This document shows, one piece after another, positions 9,456 to 19,506 of a DNA stretch of 64,000 bases. The notes under the pieces are model-generated. The model was not told where the DNA came from. It saw only the letters and a list, made by a program, of their open reading frames with translations, and did not search any database. Made by a program: the position numbers and the translations under genes. The DNA comes from Terriglobia bacterium. GTDB taxonomy: Bacteria > Acidobacteriota > Terriglobia > Terriglobales > Acidobacteriaceae. The stretch is from the NCBI GenBank assembly GCA_020073465.1, contig JAIQFC010000018.1, positions 123,591 through 187,590 on the forward strand, read 5' to 3'. The first letter of the stretch is position 1, and every line of letters begins with the position of its first letter.

Positions 9456-9860
9456 ATGGTCTACAAAGAGACGTTTTGGATGGCTTGCGACTCGACCGAG
9501 CAGTTGCGGGCTGAGTATGGACCATTTCACACCCGCGCGGAGGCCGAAGCTGAGGCGAAAAAGCTCGGTTTCGGATACTTGCTGCGCTACGAGCACCTGC
9601 TGGGTGAGAACGAAGAGATTCAGGAAGTGCGCTGCATCTTTATCGAACTTCCCGGTGCTGTTCCAGCGGAAGCCGAGGCTGCTCCGACCACGCTGCACAC
9701 CCGTTGTGCCACCTGTGGCGAGTCTGCCGTGCACGACCAACCCTGGCAGGCCGAAGTCTGGGCCGATATCCACGAGTTTGAACACTCCCGCCACCGAGTA
9801 CGCCTGTTCGAGCACGCGCGCGGCAAAGGGTTGAAGGAAATCGGGGGCTGGCGGGGATAG
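9456..9860 (+). CDS. Conserved small protein of unknown function
   Basis: 134 aa from ATG 9456 with GAGG/AGG upstream; the frame stays open further 5' but that extension has no protein-like composition and no better start. The N-terminal half (MVYKETFWMACDSTEQLRAE and on to about residue 55) is rich in Glu/Ala and looks like a compact alpha/beta domain. A single CATC pair is near residue 90, followed by two His-rich stretches, so metal binding is possible but not shown. There is no signal peptide or membrane helix. It converges with pgl, whose stop is 3 bp away. No family recognised. Confidence 0.55.
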   Translation: MVYKETFWMACDSTEQLRAEYGPFHTRAEAEAEAKKLGFGYLLRYEHLLGENEEIQEVRCIFIELPGAVPAEAEAAPTTLHTRCATCGESAVHDQPWQAEVWADIHEFEHSRHRVRLFEHARGKGLKEIGGWRG

Positions 9861-9863
9861 TGG

Positions 9864-10610
9864 TTACTTCGTGAGCTGACTCGCCGCGGCCCGGTCGACA
9901 AACCAGATCAACTTCCCATCGATGGGGCGAACCAGCTTTGCGGGATACTGTTCTCCCGGAGCGTCGCTTTCAAGCACCGCATGCAGCGCTGGAGCCTTGT
10001 CGGCTCCACTGACCAGGAACGCAACGCCGTTCGCGGCGTTGATTGCCGGCAGAGTGAAAGTAATCCGGCTAGCCTTCAGCTTCTCCACCCAATTGGCCAC
10101 AACCAGGCGTGAATTCTCCCGCAGCGCAGGGGTCACAGGAAAGAGCGAGGCTGTGTGTCCGTCCGGACCCATACCGAGCAGAATGAGATCGAAGCGAGGC
10201 AACTGTCCAGACTGCGGCGTGAAGAATTTCCGCAGAGTCTGCTCGTAGGCGGTTGCGGCTGCCGCCGCGTCCGGATTCTCCGCGGGAACACGAAACACAT
10301 TGCCGGCCGGCACCGGAATCTTCGACAGCATGGCTTCGTCTGCCATGCGGTAGTTGCTCTCGGGATCAGTGGACGGAACGTGACGTTCGTCGCTCCAGAA
10401 AAAGAACATTCGATCCCAGGGCAGGGAAGAACGCGCATTCGTGGCCAGCAGGTTGTAGAGGTTCCTGGGAGTCGATCCGCCTGAAAGCGCGATGCTAAAC
10501 CGCCCGCGTTCGGTCACTGCCAGGTTGGCAGCGCGTCCCACCTCCTCCGCCGCAGCCTCGAACAACTCCTGCGGTGTCGTGAGCTTTCGAATCTCCACGG
10601 AGGAACTCAT
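9864..10610 (-). CDS. pgl: 6-phosphogluconolactonase
   Basis: 248 aa. Hydrolyses 6-phosphogluconolactone to 6-phosphogluconate, step two of the oxidative pentose phosphate pathway, in the cytosol. The ATG at 10610 is chosen because the frame upstream of it runs into the glucokinase gene and has no protein-like content; the start lies 14 bp after the glk stop. Visible family motifs: ALSGGSTPRNLYNLLA (about residues 40-55), the FFWSDERHVPSTDPESNY segment (about 70-88) and LILLGMGPDGHTASLFP (about 135-152). Length is typical for the DevB/Pgl family. It is the last gene of the tkt-tal-pgi-gnd-zwf-glk-pgl cluster, which supplies its substrate through Zwf. Confidence 0.93.
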   Translation of the reverse strand: MSSSVEIRKLTTPQELFEAAAEEVGRAANLAVTERGRFSIALSGGSTPRNLYNLLATNARSSLPWDRMFFFWSDERHVPSTDPESNYRMADEAMLSKIPVPAGNVFRVPAENPDAAAAATAYEQTLRKFFTPQSGQLPRFDLILLGMGPDGHTASLFPVTPALRENSRLVVANWVEKLKASRITFTLPAINAANGVAFLVSGADKAPALHAVLESDAPGEQYPAKLVRPIDGKLIWFVDRAAASQLTK

Positions 10611-10624
10611 GACGAGGTCTAGCG

Positions 10625-11608
10625 CTACCGCTGTCCGCGGACCGCTGCACAGCGGGCTGCACCGAGCAACCCGGCTTTCTCGTTGGTGACGACCTGAACG
10701 GGAATCGACTCGACCAAGGGGCGCATGCGGCCCTTGTCGAGAAACGCCTGCATGAAGATGGGGCCGGTCAGCTTGGAAAGAATCTTGGGCGAGATTCCAC
10801 CCGCCAGGAACAAGCCTCCGGTTGTCATCACTTTGAGAGCCAGGTTCGACGCCTCGGCTCCATAGACCGCCACCCACACATCCAAGGCTTTCTCGGCAAG
10901 AGTGCTGCTGCCATTCAGCGCGGCGCGCGAGATCGTGGCGGCGGCATCGCCCTTCTGCAGTTGTGCGGAGAACTCCGGAGATTCCTCGCCACAGCCCGAC
11001 TCACACAGGAACTCGTAGACGTTGACCAGGCCCGGGCCGGAGAGGATGCGTTCATAGCTCACGTGTCCGAAGCGAGCTTTCAAGAAGCGCAGCAACTCGA
11101 TCTGCAGGTCGCCCTGCGGAGCAAAATCGGTGTGCCCACCTTCACAGGCAAAAACTTGATGGTGCTTACCGTCCCAGAACAATCCGGCTTCACCCAACCC
11201 GGTACCGGGTGCGATAACCGCCTGGTTGCCGACAGCGGGACCGGATGCAGGGTTCAAAGCAACAAAGTCGCCTGCCGATAGAGCGCCAACTCCCCAGGCA
11301 CTGGCCTCGAGATCGTTGATCAGCAGAGTAGAAGGCAGGTGAATCTGTTTGGCGAGCCGCGATTGTTCGATGACCCACGGCAGATTCGAGGTCTCAACCC
11401 GGCCGTTGCGCACCGGCCCGGCCACGCCGAAACACGCCACGTTCGGGCGGGTGCTGGAATCGTCCAGGAACTTGGTGACAATTTCTCCGAGTTCTTTGTG
11501 TTCCCGGCTGGGAAAAACGCGCTCCGAAACCAGCCGAAGGCTACCGTTTTGAGCTTGGAAATACGCCAACCGCGCGTTGGTTCCCCCAATATCGCCGGCC
11601 AGGATCAT
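10625..11608 (-). CDS. glk: Glucokinase (Glk family)
   Basis: 327 aa. Phosphorylates glucose with ATP to glucose-6-phosphate, the input of the neighbouring zwf and pgi products. N-terminal phosphate-binding loop [15 protein letters not shown] (residues 3-17), the catalytic [12 protein letters not shown] segment (about 95-107), the [12 protein letters not shown] loop (about 132-144) and the [10 protein letters not shown] motif (about 155-165) are all present, as in E. coli Glk (321 aa) rather than ROK-type kinases, which carry a Cys-rich zinc motif absent here. Its start overlaps the zwf stop by 4 bp (ATGA), so translation is probably coupled. Confidence 0.93.
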   Translation of the reverse strand: MILAGDIGGTNARLAYFQAQNGSLRLVSERVFPSREHKELGEIVTKFLDDSSTRPNVACFGVAGPVRNGRVETSNLPWVIEQSRLAKQIHLPSTLLINDLEASAWGVGALSAGDFVALNPASGPAVGNQAVIAPGTGLGEAGLFWDGKHHQVFACEGGHTDFAPQGDLQIELLRFLKARFGHVSYERILSGPGLVNVYEFLCESGCGEESPEFSAQLQKGDAAATISRAALNGSSTLAEKALDVWVAVYGAEASNLALKVMTTGGLFLAGGISPKILSKLTGPIFMQAFLDKGRMRPLVESIPVQVVTNEKAGLLGAARCAAVRGQR

Positions 11609-13146
11609 TTCTCGAAGTTCCTCCAGCGTCGACCGTCACGCTCCAACAGTTCGTCGGCCTCCTTCGGCCCCCACGTGCCCGACGCATAGTTGGGAAAGTT
11701 ACGCGGCGGAAGCGCCTTCCACAAATCCAGAACCGGATTCACAACACTCCAGCCTGCTTCGACCATGTCGGCGCGCTGAAACAAGGTCTGGTCGCCAATC
11801 ATGCAGTCGTGCAAGAGCCGTTCATATCCCGTGCTGGGTTGCTTGCCAAAGTATTCCTGATACTCGAAATTCATGTCCACGGTGCCCAGACGCATCACCG
11901 GTCCCGGGACTTTGGCCGCGAATTGCAGCGAGATTCCTTCCTCGGGCTGGATGTGGAGCACCAACTGGTTGGGCATCAGATGTTCGACCGGAGTGTCGCG
12001 GAATAGCACGAATGGCGCCTGTCGAAACTGTATCACGATATGCGTATTGCGCACGGGCATGCGCTTTCCCGTGCGCAGGTAAAAGGGAACGTCGGCCCAG
12101 CGCCAGTTGTCGATCAGCAGCTTCATGGCGACAAATGTCTCGGTGCGCGAATCTGGAGGCACATCGGGCTCCGCACGGTACGCTGTGACGCGCCTTCCTT
12201 CTTCGGTTCCGTCTCCGTACTGCCCGCGCACAGTCCGGCTAAGAACCTCTTCGTCGCTCATGGGCTGGATGGCGTGGAGAATCTTGGCTTGCTCATCGCG
12301 AACCGCATTCGCGTCAAAGGAAATGGGAGGCTCCATCGCAGTCAGGCTGATGAGCTGCATGATGTGGTTGGGAACCATATCGCGCAGAGAACCGGCGTGG
12401 TCGAAATAGCTGCCACGGCCTTCCACTCCGACGGTCTCAGCCACGGAGATTTGCACGTGATCAATGTAGCGGCGGTTCCAGATGGGCTCGAAAATGCCGT
12501 TGGCGAAACGGAACGCCATGATGTTCTGCACCGTTTCTTTGCCCAGGTAATGATCGATGCGGTAGATCTGGGTTTCGTTGATGACTTTGAGGAGCTGCTG
12601 GTTGAGTGACTTGGCCGATTCCAGGTCGTGTCCGAAAGGCTTTTCGATGATCACCCGGCGCCAGTGGTCGTGAGTTTGTTCCATCAGTCCTGCGGCGGCA
12701 AGCTTCTCGACAATCGGTCCGAAGAAGCTGGGGGCAGTTGCCAGGTAGTAGAAGAAATTTTGATGCGTGGAGTGTTCGGCGTCGACCTTGGCGAGGGACT
12801 CCTTGAGTTGGGGGTAGATAGTGTCAGTGCTGAAATCACCTGCGAAGTAGTAAAAGCGGCGCTCGAACCATTCCCACAGATCGTTATCGACACACTCGGT
12901 GCAGTATTCCTTTACGTCGGTGTAGACTCGCTTGCGAAACTCGTCGTTGGACAGCTGCGTGCGAGCCACGCCAACCACGGCGAACTCCCGCGAAAGCAGC
13001 CCTGCTTTGGCGAGATTGTAGAGCGCAGGAATCAGCTTGCGCCCGGTAAGATCGCCGGCGGCGCCGAAGATCACCATGACGCAGGGATCTCCCAGTTTGC
13101 CGATCCGGGGCGGTGTGGTCGCGGGTTGTTCCGCTAGTTGAGCCAT
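11605..13146 (-). CDS. zwf: Glucose-6-phosphate dehydrogenase
   Basis: 513 aa, normal for bacterial Zwf. Oxidises glucose-6-phosphate to 6-phosphoglucono-1,5-lactone with reduction of NAD(P)+. The nucleotide-binding loop [18 protein letters not shown] is at about residues 28-45, and the active-site signature [13 protein letters not shown] lies near 195-208, followed by the [20 protein letters not shown] block. The start is ATG 13146. It is co-oriented with gnd upstream (48 bp gap) and glk downstream (overlap). Cofactor preference cannot be settled by eye. Confidence 0.95.
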   Translation of the reverse strand: MAQLAEQPATTPPRIGKLGDPCVMVIFGAAGDLTGRKLIPALYNLAKAGLLSREFAVVGVARTQLSNDEFRKRVYTDVKEYCTECVDNDLWEWFERRFYYFAGDFSTDTIYPQLKESLAKVDAEHSTHQNFFYYLATAPSFFGPIVEKLAAAGLMEQTHDHWRRVIIEKPFGHDLESAKSLNQQLLKVINETQIYRIDHYLGKETVQNIMAFRFANGIFEPIWNRRYIDHVQISVAETVGVEGRGSYFDHAGSLRDMVPNHIMQLISLTAMEPPISFDANAVRDEQAKILHAIQPMSDEEVLSRTVRGQYGDGTEEGRRVTAYRAEPDVPPDSRTETFVAMKLLIDNWRWADVPFYLRTGKRMPVRNTHIVIQFRQAPFVLFRDTPVEHLMPNQLVLHIQPEEGISLQFAAKVPGPVMRLGTVDMNFEYQEYFGKQPSTGYERLLHDCMIGDQTLFQRADMVEAGWSVVNPVLDLWKALPPRNFPNYASGTWGPKEADELLERDGRRWRNFEK

Positions 13147-13194
13147 GAATCGAGTCCTCGCGAGTCTCCGGTCGAGTAACGGGAACGAGCCGGG

Positions 13195-14193
13195 TTAAGC
13201 ACTTTTCTTTGCCTTGGCTGTACCGGCTTCCACGTGTCCGCCAAACTTCTGGCGCATCGCAGAAAGCATCTTCTCTGCAAACGTATGTTGCTGCCGCGAG
13301 CGGAAGCGCACGTACAGCGCTGCGCTCAACACATCGGCGGGAACGGCCTCATCAATGGCCGCCTGAATCGTCCAGCGTCCTTCCCCTGAATCCTGCACGT
13401 AGCCTTCGTACTCGGATAGCGTTGGGTTGTCCGTGAGCGCGATGGCCGTCAGATCCAGCAGCCAGGAACTTACGACGCTGCCACGCCGCCAAACTTCGGC
13501 GATGTCGGCGAGATTCAAATCGTAACGCAGATCCTCGGGCAGTTCCTTGCTGGTCGCGTTCTTGAAGATGTCAAAGCCTTCGGCGTAGGCCTGCATCAGG
13601 CCATACTCGATGCCGTTATGCACCATCTTTACGAAATGCCCGGAGCCCGAAGGGCCGCAGTGAATGTAGCCCTCTTCCGCCGTGCCCGCGAGTTTTTCTC
13701 TTCCCGGAGTACGCGGGATGTCGCCTTTGCCCGGCGCGAGTGTCTTGAAGATGGGATCGAGCCGTTGCACCGCCTCTTTGGGGCCCCCAATCATCATGCA
13801 GTAGCCGCGTTCCAGTCCCCACACGCCGCCGCTGGTTCCGACATCGACATAGTGAATGCCGCGTCCCTTCAGTTGGTTCGCGCGACGGACGTCATCCTTG
13901 AAGTACGAGTTGCCGCCGTCAATGATGATGTCGCCGGCCTGCATGTGCTGCGCCAGATTCTGAACCGTCTGTTCGGTCGGGGTGCCGGCAGGAACCATCA
14001 CCCAGGCGGCTCTCGGTGGCTTCAGCTTGCCGACAAAATCTTCCAGTGAGGAAGAACCAGCGGCTCCTTCGCCAGCGAGTTGTTTTACCGCGTCAGGACT
14101 CAGATCGGAGACCACCAGTGAATGCCCGCCGCGCAGCAAGCGGCGCGTCATGTTCGCGCCCATGCGGCCCAGACCTACCATGCCTAATTGCAT
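13195..14193 (-). CDS. gnd: 6-phosphogluconate dehydrogenase, decarboxylating (short form, probably NAD+-linked)
   Basis: 332 aa, ATG with AAGGAG upstream. Converts 6-phosphogluconate to ribulose-5-phosphate and CO2. Rossmann loop GLGRMG is at residues 7-12; the second strand ends in an acidic residue (VVSD, Asp30), the usual sign of NAD+ rather than NADP+ preference. The substrate-binding [12 protein letters not shown] and [20 protein letters not shown] segments are present (about 90-137), as is the catalytic [19 protein letters not shown] region. At 332 aa it belongs to the short GndA/YqeC group, missing the C-terminal extension of the 470-aa form. It lies between pgi and zwf. Confidence 0.92.
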   Translation of the reverse strand: MQLGMVGLGRMGANMTRRLLRGGHSLVVSDLSPDAVKQLAGEGAAGSSSLEDFVGKLKPPRAAWVMVPAGTPTEQTVQNLAQHMQAGDIIIDGGNSYFKDDVRRANQLKGRGIHYVDVGTSGGVWGLERGYCMMIGGPKEAVQRLDPIFKTLAPGKGDIPRTPGREKLAGTAEEGYIHCGPSGSGHFVKMVHNGIEYGLMQAYAEGFDIFKNATSKELPEDLRYDLNLADIAEVWRRGSVVSSWLLDLTAIALTDNPTLSEYEGYVQDSGEGRWTIQAAIDEAVPADVLSAALYVRFRSRQQHTFAEKMLSAMRQKFGGHVEAGTAKAKKSA

Positions 14194-14253
14194 TGCTTGC
14201 TCCTTGCCAGATCCTTAGCGAGGTTACTTTGCCTCGCACGAGAGACGATGTTC

Positions 14254-15972
14254 TCAGACTGCTTTCTGCACGGCCTTGAGCAACGCAGCCAGCCCGGCGT
14301 TCACATCGCGGCTAAAATGAACGCGAAGCGCGCGCCGTCCTCTATCGGCCAGCACCTGGAAATCGCCGCGTGCCTGGGCCGCTTTCACGACTCCGAATGT
14401 AAATTTCTGTCCCGGGACTGGCAGTTCGACCGAATCGTCACAGGTCACCTGGAGAAACACTCCCGAGTTTGGTCCACCCTTGTATGCCTGGCCAGTGGAG
14501 TGCAGGAATCGTGGGCCGAAACCAAGACATGTGGCCACGCGTTTCTGGTTACGCACGACATGCCGGATGTCCTGCAGGGCGTTTTCGTGCTCGGCGTTCA
14601 TCTGTAAGTAGGCGAGCAAGGCGAAATAATCTCCGCCTTTAATCCGGGCCAGGTGCGCTCTCAAATATCCCGCAATTGACTGCTCGGTGCCGGCAGCTTT
14701 CTTCAACTCGGCCCCATTTCTGTCATCCGTAAAGAGCTTGATGCCGCCATCTTCCAATAGAGGTTTCTCCGCGGGTAGCGACCCTTCGGTTTCGTACTCT
14801 GTGGTCAGGGTCCGTGTGGCAACCTTGCTGGCCTCCACATCGGGCTGGTCGAATGGATTGATCCCAATGATCGCTCCCGCGACGGCGGTGGCAATCTCCC
14901 ATCGGAAGAATTCCTGTCCCAGGTCGTAGACGTCCGCGACGACAATGCGCACGACCGGATGTCCTGCCTGTTCCAGCGCAGTTACCTTCGCCTCTTGATC
15001 CTTGTCGGCGTCTCCTTCCAGGCGGATGTAGGCAAACACACGATCGTTCCCGTAAACGTCCGGCGACGCCAGCATTTCACGGTCGACCGGGACGATGCCC
15101 TTGCCGTGCTTTCCCGTGGACTCGGCCAGTAGTTGCTCCAACCATGCGCCCAGATCGGAAATTCCACGCGTCGTGAGGATCGTGACCTTGTCGCGTCCGC
15201 TTACGGCGGCAGCGCCGAGAATGATGCCCAGCACCGCGGCGGGATTTTCTTCCACCGCCGAATCGGGGCCGCAGGCGCGAACCATCTCCGCAGTGCGATC
15301 AAGGAATTTCTTCGTATCCAGACCCATCACCGCTGCCGCAGCCATGCCGAAATTCGAAAGCGCGGAATAACGTCCGCCGATCGACGGACGGCCGAAAAAG
15401 ACGTGGCGGAAATGATCGGACTCGGCGACTTGCTGCATCTTGGAGCCGGGATCGGTGACGGCGATAAAGTGATTCCCGGCCTTCTCCGCGCCCACAACCC
15501 GTTTTGCACACTCAAAAAAATACTGTTTGAAGATATTCGGTTCGAGGGTGCTCCCACTCTTGCTGGAGACGATGAACAGCGTCTTGGCGATGTCGACCTG
15601 AGCCTCAAATGACTTGATCTGCGCGGGGTCGGTGGAATCGAGCACGTGCAATTCCGGGAACCCGGAGATCGTGCCGAAGGTCATGCGCAACACTTCGGGG
15701 CAAAGACTCGACCCTCCCATACCGAGCAGAAGCACGTGCCGGAATCCGGCGTTCTTCACGTCGTCTGCGGTCTTGCGCAACTGCTCGTTTTGGGCGATCT
15801 GCTGGTCAACGATGTCGAGCCAGCCCAGCCACTTGCTCTCGTCGCCGTCGGTCCAAAGCGAAGCGTCGCGCTGCCACAAGCGTTTCATCTTTCCGCCGGC
15901 CTGCCACTCACGAATGGCGGACTTCACCGCGGTGGCCAACGGATCTGGCAGGGAGGTCTTCAGTCGGCTCAC
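14254..15972 (-). CDS. pgi: Glucose-6-phosphate isomerase (Tal-Pgi fusion-type)
   Basis: 572 aa. Interconverts glucose-6-phosphate and fructose-6-phosphate. The SIS-type sugar-phosphate core is visible: LLLGMGGSSLCPEVLR (about residues 80-95), FIVSSKSGSTLEPNIF (about 132-148) and the GGRYSALSNFGM segment. The N-terminal DWQAGGK-like helix and RLWQRDASLWT stretch resemble the isomerase half of bifunctional transaldolase/isomerase proteins of about 950 aa. Start is GTG, two bases after the tal stop (TAA-GC-GTG), with AAAGGAAAG at the end of tal acting as the ribosome-binding site. The two genes are in different frames, so they are separate or separated. Confidence 0.9.
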   Translation of the reverse strand: MSRLKTSLPDPLATAVKSAIREWQAGGKMKRLWQRDASLWTDGDESKWLGWLDIVDQQIAQNEQLRKTADDVKNAGFRHVLLLGMGGSSLCPEVLRMTFGTISGFPELHVLDSTDPAQIKSFEAQVDIAKTLFIVSSKSGSTLEPNIFKQYFFECAKRVVGAEKAGNHFIAVTDPGSKMQQVAESDHFRHVFFGRPSIGGRYSALSNFGMAAAAVMGLDTKKFLDRTAEMVRACGPDSAVEENPAAVLGIILGAAAVSGRDKVTILTTRGISDLGAWLEQLLAESTGKHGKGIVPVDREMLASPDVYGNDRVFAYIRLEGDADKDQEAKVTALEQAGHPVVRIVVADVYDLGQEFFRWEIATAVAGAIIGINPFDQPDVEASKVATRTLTTEYETEGSLPAEKPLLEDGGIKLFTDDRNGAELKKAAGTEQSIAGYLRAHLARIKGGDYFALLAYLQMNAEHENALQDIRHVVRNQKRVATCLGFGPRFLHSTGQAYKGGPNSGVFLQVTCDDSVELPVPGQKFTFGVVKAAQARGDFQVLADRGRRALRVHFSRDVNAGLAALLKAVQKAV

Positions 15973-15974
15973 GC

Positions 15975-17144
15975 TTACTTTCCTTTTGGCTGCGTGTTCT
16001 TGGCCACGGCATCCAGCAATTTTGTGAAAGCATCGGCAAACAGCTTCACGCCGTCGTCCGTCAATTTGTCGGTGACCTGCTTCATCGAGACGCCGGTCTT
16101 CGCCAGATCGTCCATCACCTTTTGAGCCTCAGTAACGTTTTCGGTGAGGCTCGGCCTGACGCGCCCGTGGTCGCGGAATGCATCAATAGTGGCCGGCGGG
16201 ATGGTGTCCACCGTATCCGGTCCGATGAGTTCCTCCACATACATTACGTCGCGGTAGTGAGGATTCTTCGTGCTCGTGCTTGCCCACAGCACACGCTGGG
16301 TCTGCGCTCCCTTCGCAGCCAACGCTTGCCAGCGCGCTCCGCTGAAGATTCGCTGGTAGCGCTGGTAGGTGAGCTTGCCGTTGGCGATGGCGACCTTGCC
16401 CAACAGGTTCTCGAGAAACTTCCGTTGTTCGGCCTCCGAAGTGGTTTTCAATTTGTCCTGCAACAGCGAGTCGACCAGCGTGTCGATGCGGCTGATGAAG
16501 AAGCTGGCCACCCCGGCTTCCTTCTGCAAGTTGCCGCCGCGAGCCGCCAGGTCTTCCAGGCCCGCGATGTAAGCCTCGGCGATCTTTTCGTACATTTCCT
16601 GCGCAAACAGCAGGGTCACGTTGATGTTGATGCCTTCTCCGATCAGTTGCCGGATCGCCGGAATCCCCTCGGCTGTACCCGGAACCTTGATCATCACGTT
16701 CTCGCGCTTTACCGTCTTCCAAAGCCGGCGAGCTTCCTCGATCGTCTCCTGGGTCTTGCGGGCGAGAAGGGGAGAGACTTCCAGACTGACGTACCCATCC
16801 CTATACTTCGAGCTTTCGTACACAGGATGCAGCACATCCGCGGCATCCTGGATGTCTCGAATCGCAATCTGCTCATAGCGCGCGGTCGTATCCAGATCTT
16901 GCCGAGCCGACAACGATCTCAGGATGTCATCGTAAAGTGAGCTTTCCCCGATCGCTTTCTCAAAGATCGACGGATTCGAAGTCATGCCCCGCAGTCCGTC
17001 GTTCTCAATCATTTGCTTCAGTTGTCCGCTCGTGATCAGATCGCGCCGGATGTAATCGAGCCACATGGACTGTCCGTACTGCAGGAGTTCGTTCAGCGGA
17101 CTCGAAACTTTTGCGTTCTTCTCCAAAACCCCAGTTGGCTGCAT
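15975..17144 (-). CDS. tal: Transaldolase
   Basis: 389 aa, ATG with AGGAGACATC before it. Transfers a dihydroxyacetone unit between sedoheptulose-7-phosphate and glyceraldehyde-3-phosphate. Family signatures: the GMTSNPSIFEKAI block (about residues 53-66), VMIKVPGTAEGIPAIRQL with the Schiff-base lysine (about 150-168), ININVTLLFAQEMY (about 173-186) and ASFFISRIDTLVDSLL (about 213-228). The length matches the long TalB-like group found in cyanobacteria and actinobacteria and in the N-terminal half of Tal-Pgi fusions. It sits directly before pgi. Confidence 0.94.
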   Translation of the reverse strand: MQPTGVLEKNAKVSSPLNELLQYGQSMWLDYIRRDLITSGQLKQMIENDGLRGMTSNPSIFEKAIGESSLYDDILRSLSARQDLDTTARYEQIAIRDIQDAADVLHPVYESSKYRDGYVSLEVSPLLARKTQETIEEARRLWKTVKRENVMIKVPGTAEGIPAIRQLIGEGININVTLLFAQEMYEKIAEAYIAGLEDLAARGGNLQKEAGVASFFISRIDTLVDSLLQDKLKTTSEAEQRKFLENLLGKVAIANGKLTYQRYQRIFSGARWQALAAKGAQTQRVLWASTSTKNPHYRDVMYVEELIGPDTVDTIPPATIDAFRDHGRVRPSLTENVTEAQKVMDDLAKTGVSMKQVTDKLTDDGVKLFADAFTKLLDAVAKNTQPKGK

Positions 17145-17243
17145 GATGTCTCCTATAAACTCGTTCTCGTCCGTGTTGTCCAGGCGCGCAACCGAAACGC
17201 TACGACCGGCGAAGCGCTGAACGCGGCGATCGAATCCACGCCA

Positions 17244-19325
17244 CTAACTTCCTGCGATAGCCTGCCTGGCCTCAGACACAACCCTGTCTGCTGTGAAGCC
17301 AAAGAACTTCAACAAATCCTTCAGGGGCGCCGAAGCACCAAAACGCGTCATGCCGATCTTCCGCCCTTTCGGACCGACATAGCGGTCCCATCCGAGCGTG
17401 GCGGCCATCTCCACCGAAACTCGCGCCGTCACTGACGAAGGCAGAACACTCTCCTTATAGGCCGCGTCCTGTCGCTCAAAAATCTCCCAGGAAGGCATGC
17501 TTACGACACGGGCGCTGATGCCTTCACCCTGCAGTTTCTCGAAGGCCTCTACGCACAGCGACAATTCACTTCCTGTTGCCATCAGAATCACGTCAGGCTT
17601 GCCGCCGGGAGCGTCCGCAAGAACGTAGGCTCCCTTCGCGACACCGGAGGCCGCAGCGTACTTTGTTCGATCGAGCGTCGGCAGGGCTTGCCGGGTCAGC
17701 ACCAGAGCCGCGGGCTGATGCTGCAACTGCGCAATGATCTTCCACGCCTCGACTACCTCGTTGGCGTCGCCGGGGCGCAGCACGACAAGATTCGGCATCG
17801 CGCGCAGGGATCCTAACTGTTCGACCGGTTGGTGCGTGGGCCCATCCTCTCCAACACCGATCGAGTCGTGGGTGAAGATGAAGATGGATGGAATCTCCAT
17901 GAGTGCGGCGAGCCGGATGCTCGCCCGCATGTAGTCGCTAAAGTTGAAGAACGTGGCTCCGAAGGCGCGGATGCCTGAGACTACAAGTCCGTTTACGCTC
18001 GCACCCATCCCGTGCTCGCGCACACCAAAATGCAGATTGCGTCCCGCAGGCTTTCCCGCCTGAAATTCTCCGGCTCCTTCAAACTTCAAGGTGGTCTTAT
18101 TCGAGGTGGCCAGATCCGCCGAGCCCCCGATCAACCACGGGATGTTTTGCGCGAGCGCATTCAGCACCTTGCCGGAACTCTCACGCGTGGCTACTCCCTT
18201 GGCGTCGGCTGGGAAGGTGGGTAGATTCTTGTCCCAGCCCTCGGGAAGTTCGCGATGCTGCATGCGGCGCAGTCGATCCGCGAGCTCTGGATATTTCTGC
18301 GAGTAGTCCGAGAAAATCCTACTCCACTCGGCGCGCAGTTCGCGTCCGCGCTTGCCGATTCCCTCGCGGAAGTGCTCACGCACGCCTTCCGGAACGAGGA
18401 ACTTCGCTTCTTCCGGCCAGCCGTAGAACTGCTTTACCCGCCGCACTTCGTCTTCGCCCAAAGGCTCGCCGTGAGACGCGTTAGAGTCCTGCTTGTTCGG
18501 GGACCCGTAACCAATATGGCTGTCGACAACAATCAGCGTCGGCCGGTCCGTGGTCTTGAGGAAAACGTCAAAGGCGCGGGCCAGCATCTCCAGATCATTC
18601 GCGTCAGTCACGCGCGTTACATTCCATCCATAACCGACAAAACGCGTCATGACATCTTCGCTGAACGACCACTCTGCTGGACCGTCGAGCGTGATCGAAT
18701 TGTGGTCGTAAATCCAGCACAGATTCGACAGCTTGAGATGTCCGGCAAGTGAAGCGGCTTCGCCGCCAATGCCCTCCATCAGATCGCCATCGCTGCACAG
18801 GGCGTAGACGTTGTAGTTGAAAACGTCAAACCCGGGGCGATTGAAGTTCGCGGCAAGCCACTTGCCGGCGATCGCCATTCCCAGGCTGTTTCCAACTCCC
18901 TGGCCCAGCGGTCCCGTGGTGGTTTCGACCCCAGTTGTAATGTGCGACTCGGGGTGTCCAGGCGTCCTGCTTCCCAATTGCCGGAAGCGCTTAAGCTCTT
19001 CCATGGGGAGGGAGAGTTCTTTCAAGACCTGCTGGTTCTCATCAACCTTGCGTACCTCGGCCAGATGCAGCATGGCGTAGAGCAGCATGGAGGCGTGGCC
19101 GTTGGAAAGCACGAAGCGATCGCGATTGAGCCAGGTGGGATCGGCGGGATCGTAGCGAAGGAACTCCTGCCATAGACAATAGGCGACAGGCGCCAAGCCC
19201 ATCGGGGCCCCGGGGTGACCGGAATTGGCCTGCTGCACCGCATCGATCGCCAGGGTTCGAATCGTGTTAACACATAATGTGTCCAGTTGCTTTCCGGTCA
19301 CCAGCGTCTGTTCACTGACTACCAT
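17244..19325 (-). CDS. tkt: Transketolase
   Basis: 693 aa. Thiamine-diphosphate enzyme moving two-carbon units between pentose, tetrose and triose phosphates. The N-terminal IDAVQQANSGHPGAPMG motif with its catalytic His is at about residues 28-44, the ThDP/Mg2+ GDGDLMEGIGGEAASLAG motif near 160-178 with the IYDHN end, and the pyrimidine-domain GVREHGMG and THDSIGVGEDGPTHQPVEQL blocks near 430-500. It is the first gene of the sugar-phosphate cluster; 99 bp separate it from tal. The start has GGAG nine bases upstream. The 181 bp upstream of it contains an A/T-rich stretch (near 19380-19430) that probably holds the promoter. Confidence 0.95.
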   Translation of the reverse strand: MVVSEQTLVTGKQLDTLCVNTIRTLAIDAVQQANSGHPGAPMGLAPVAYCLWQEFLRYDPADPTWLNRDRFVLSNGHASMLLYAMLHLAEVRKVDENQQVLKELSLPMEELKRFRQLGSRTPGHPESHITTGVETTTGPLGQGVGNSLGMAIAGKWLAANFNRPGFDVFNYNVYALCSDGDLMEGIGGEAASLAGHLKLSNLCWIYDHNSITLDGPAEWSFSEDVMTRFVGYGWNVTRVTDANDLEMLARAFDVFLKTTDRPTLIVVDSHIGYGSPNKQDSNASHGEPLGEDEVRRVKQFYGWPEEAKFLVPEGVREHFREGIGKRGRELRAEWSRIFSDYSQKYPELADRLRRMQHRELPEGWDKNLPTFPADAKGVATRESSGKVLNALAQNIPWLIGGSADLATSNKTTLKFEGAGEFQAGKPAGRNLHFGVREHGMGASVNGLVVSGIRAFGATFFNFSDYMRASIRLAALMEIPSIFIFTHDSIGVGEDGPTHQPVEQLGSLRAMPNLVVLRPGDANEVVEAWKIIAQLQHQPAALVLTRQALPTLDRTKYAAASGVAKGAYVLADAPGGKPDVILMATGSELSLCVEAFEKLQGEGISARVVSMPSWEIFERQDAAYKESVLPSSVTARVSVEMAATLGWDRYVGPKGRKIGMTRFGASAPLKDLLKFFGFTADRVVSEARQAIAGS

Positions 19326-19506
19326 GCGGCTCTGCTCCTCCGGCCGGGCATCTCCCCGGCGAGCGATTCGATGGCCACAACTTTATTAGAGTTTCACACT
19401 ATAAAAAGGGTTCAATACGGGGAGAAGTGTATCAATTTCCGCGCCGGGGCGGTTGGGTGGTAGTGTGAAAAAGCCCGTAGAGGCCCAGGAGGGAACGCCA
19501 GCGGGG

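Noticed and set aside
10611..10877. N-terminal extension of pgl into glk
   Set aside because: The added residues are read from the glucokinase gene in another frame; the true start follows the glk stop.
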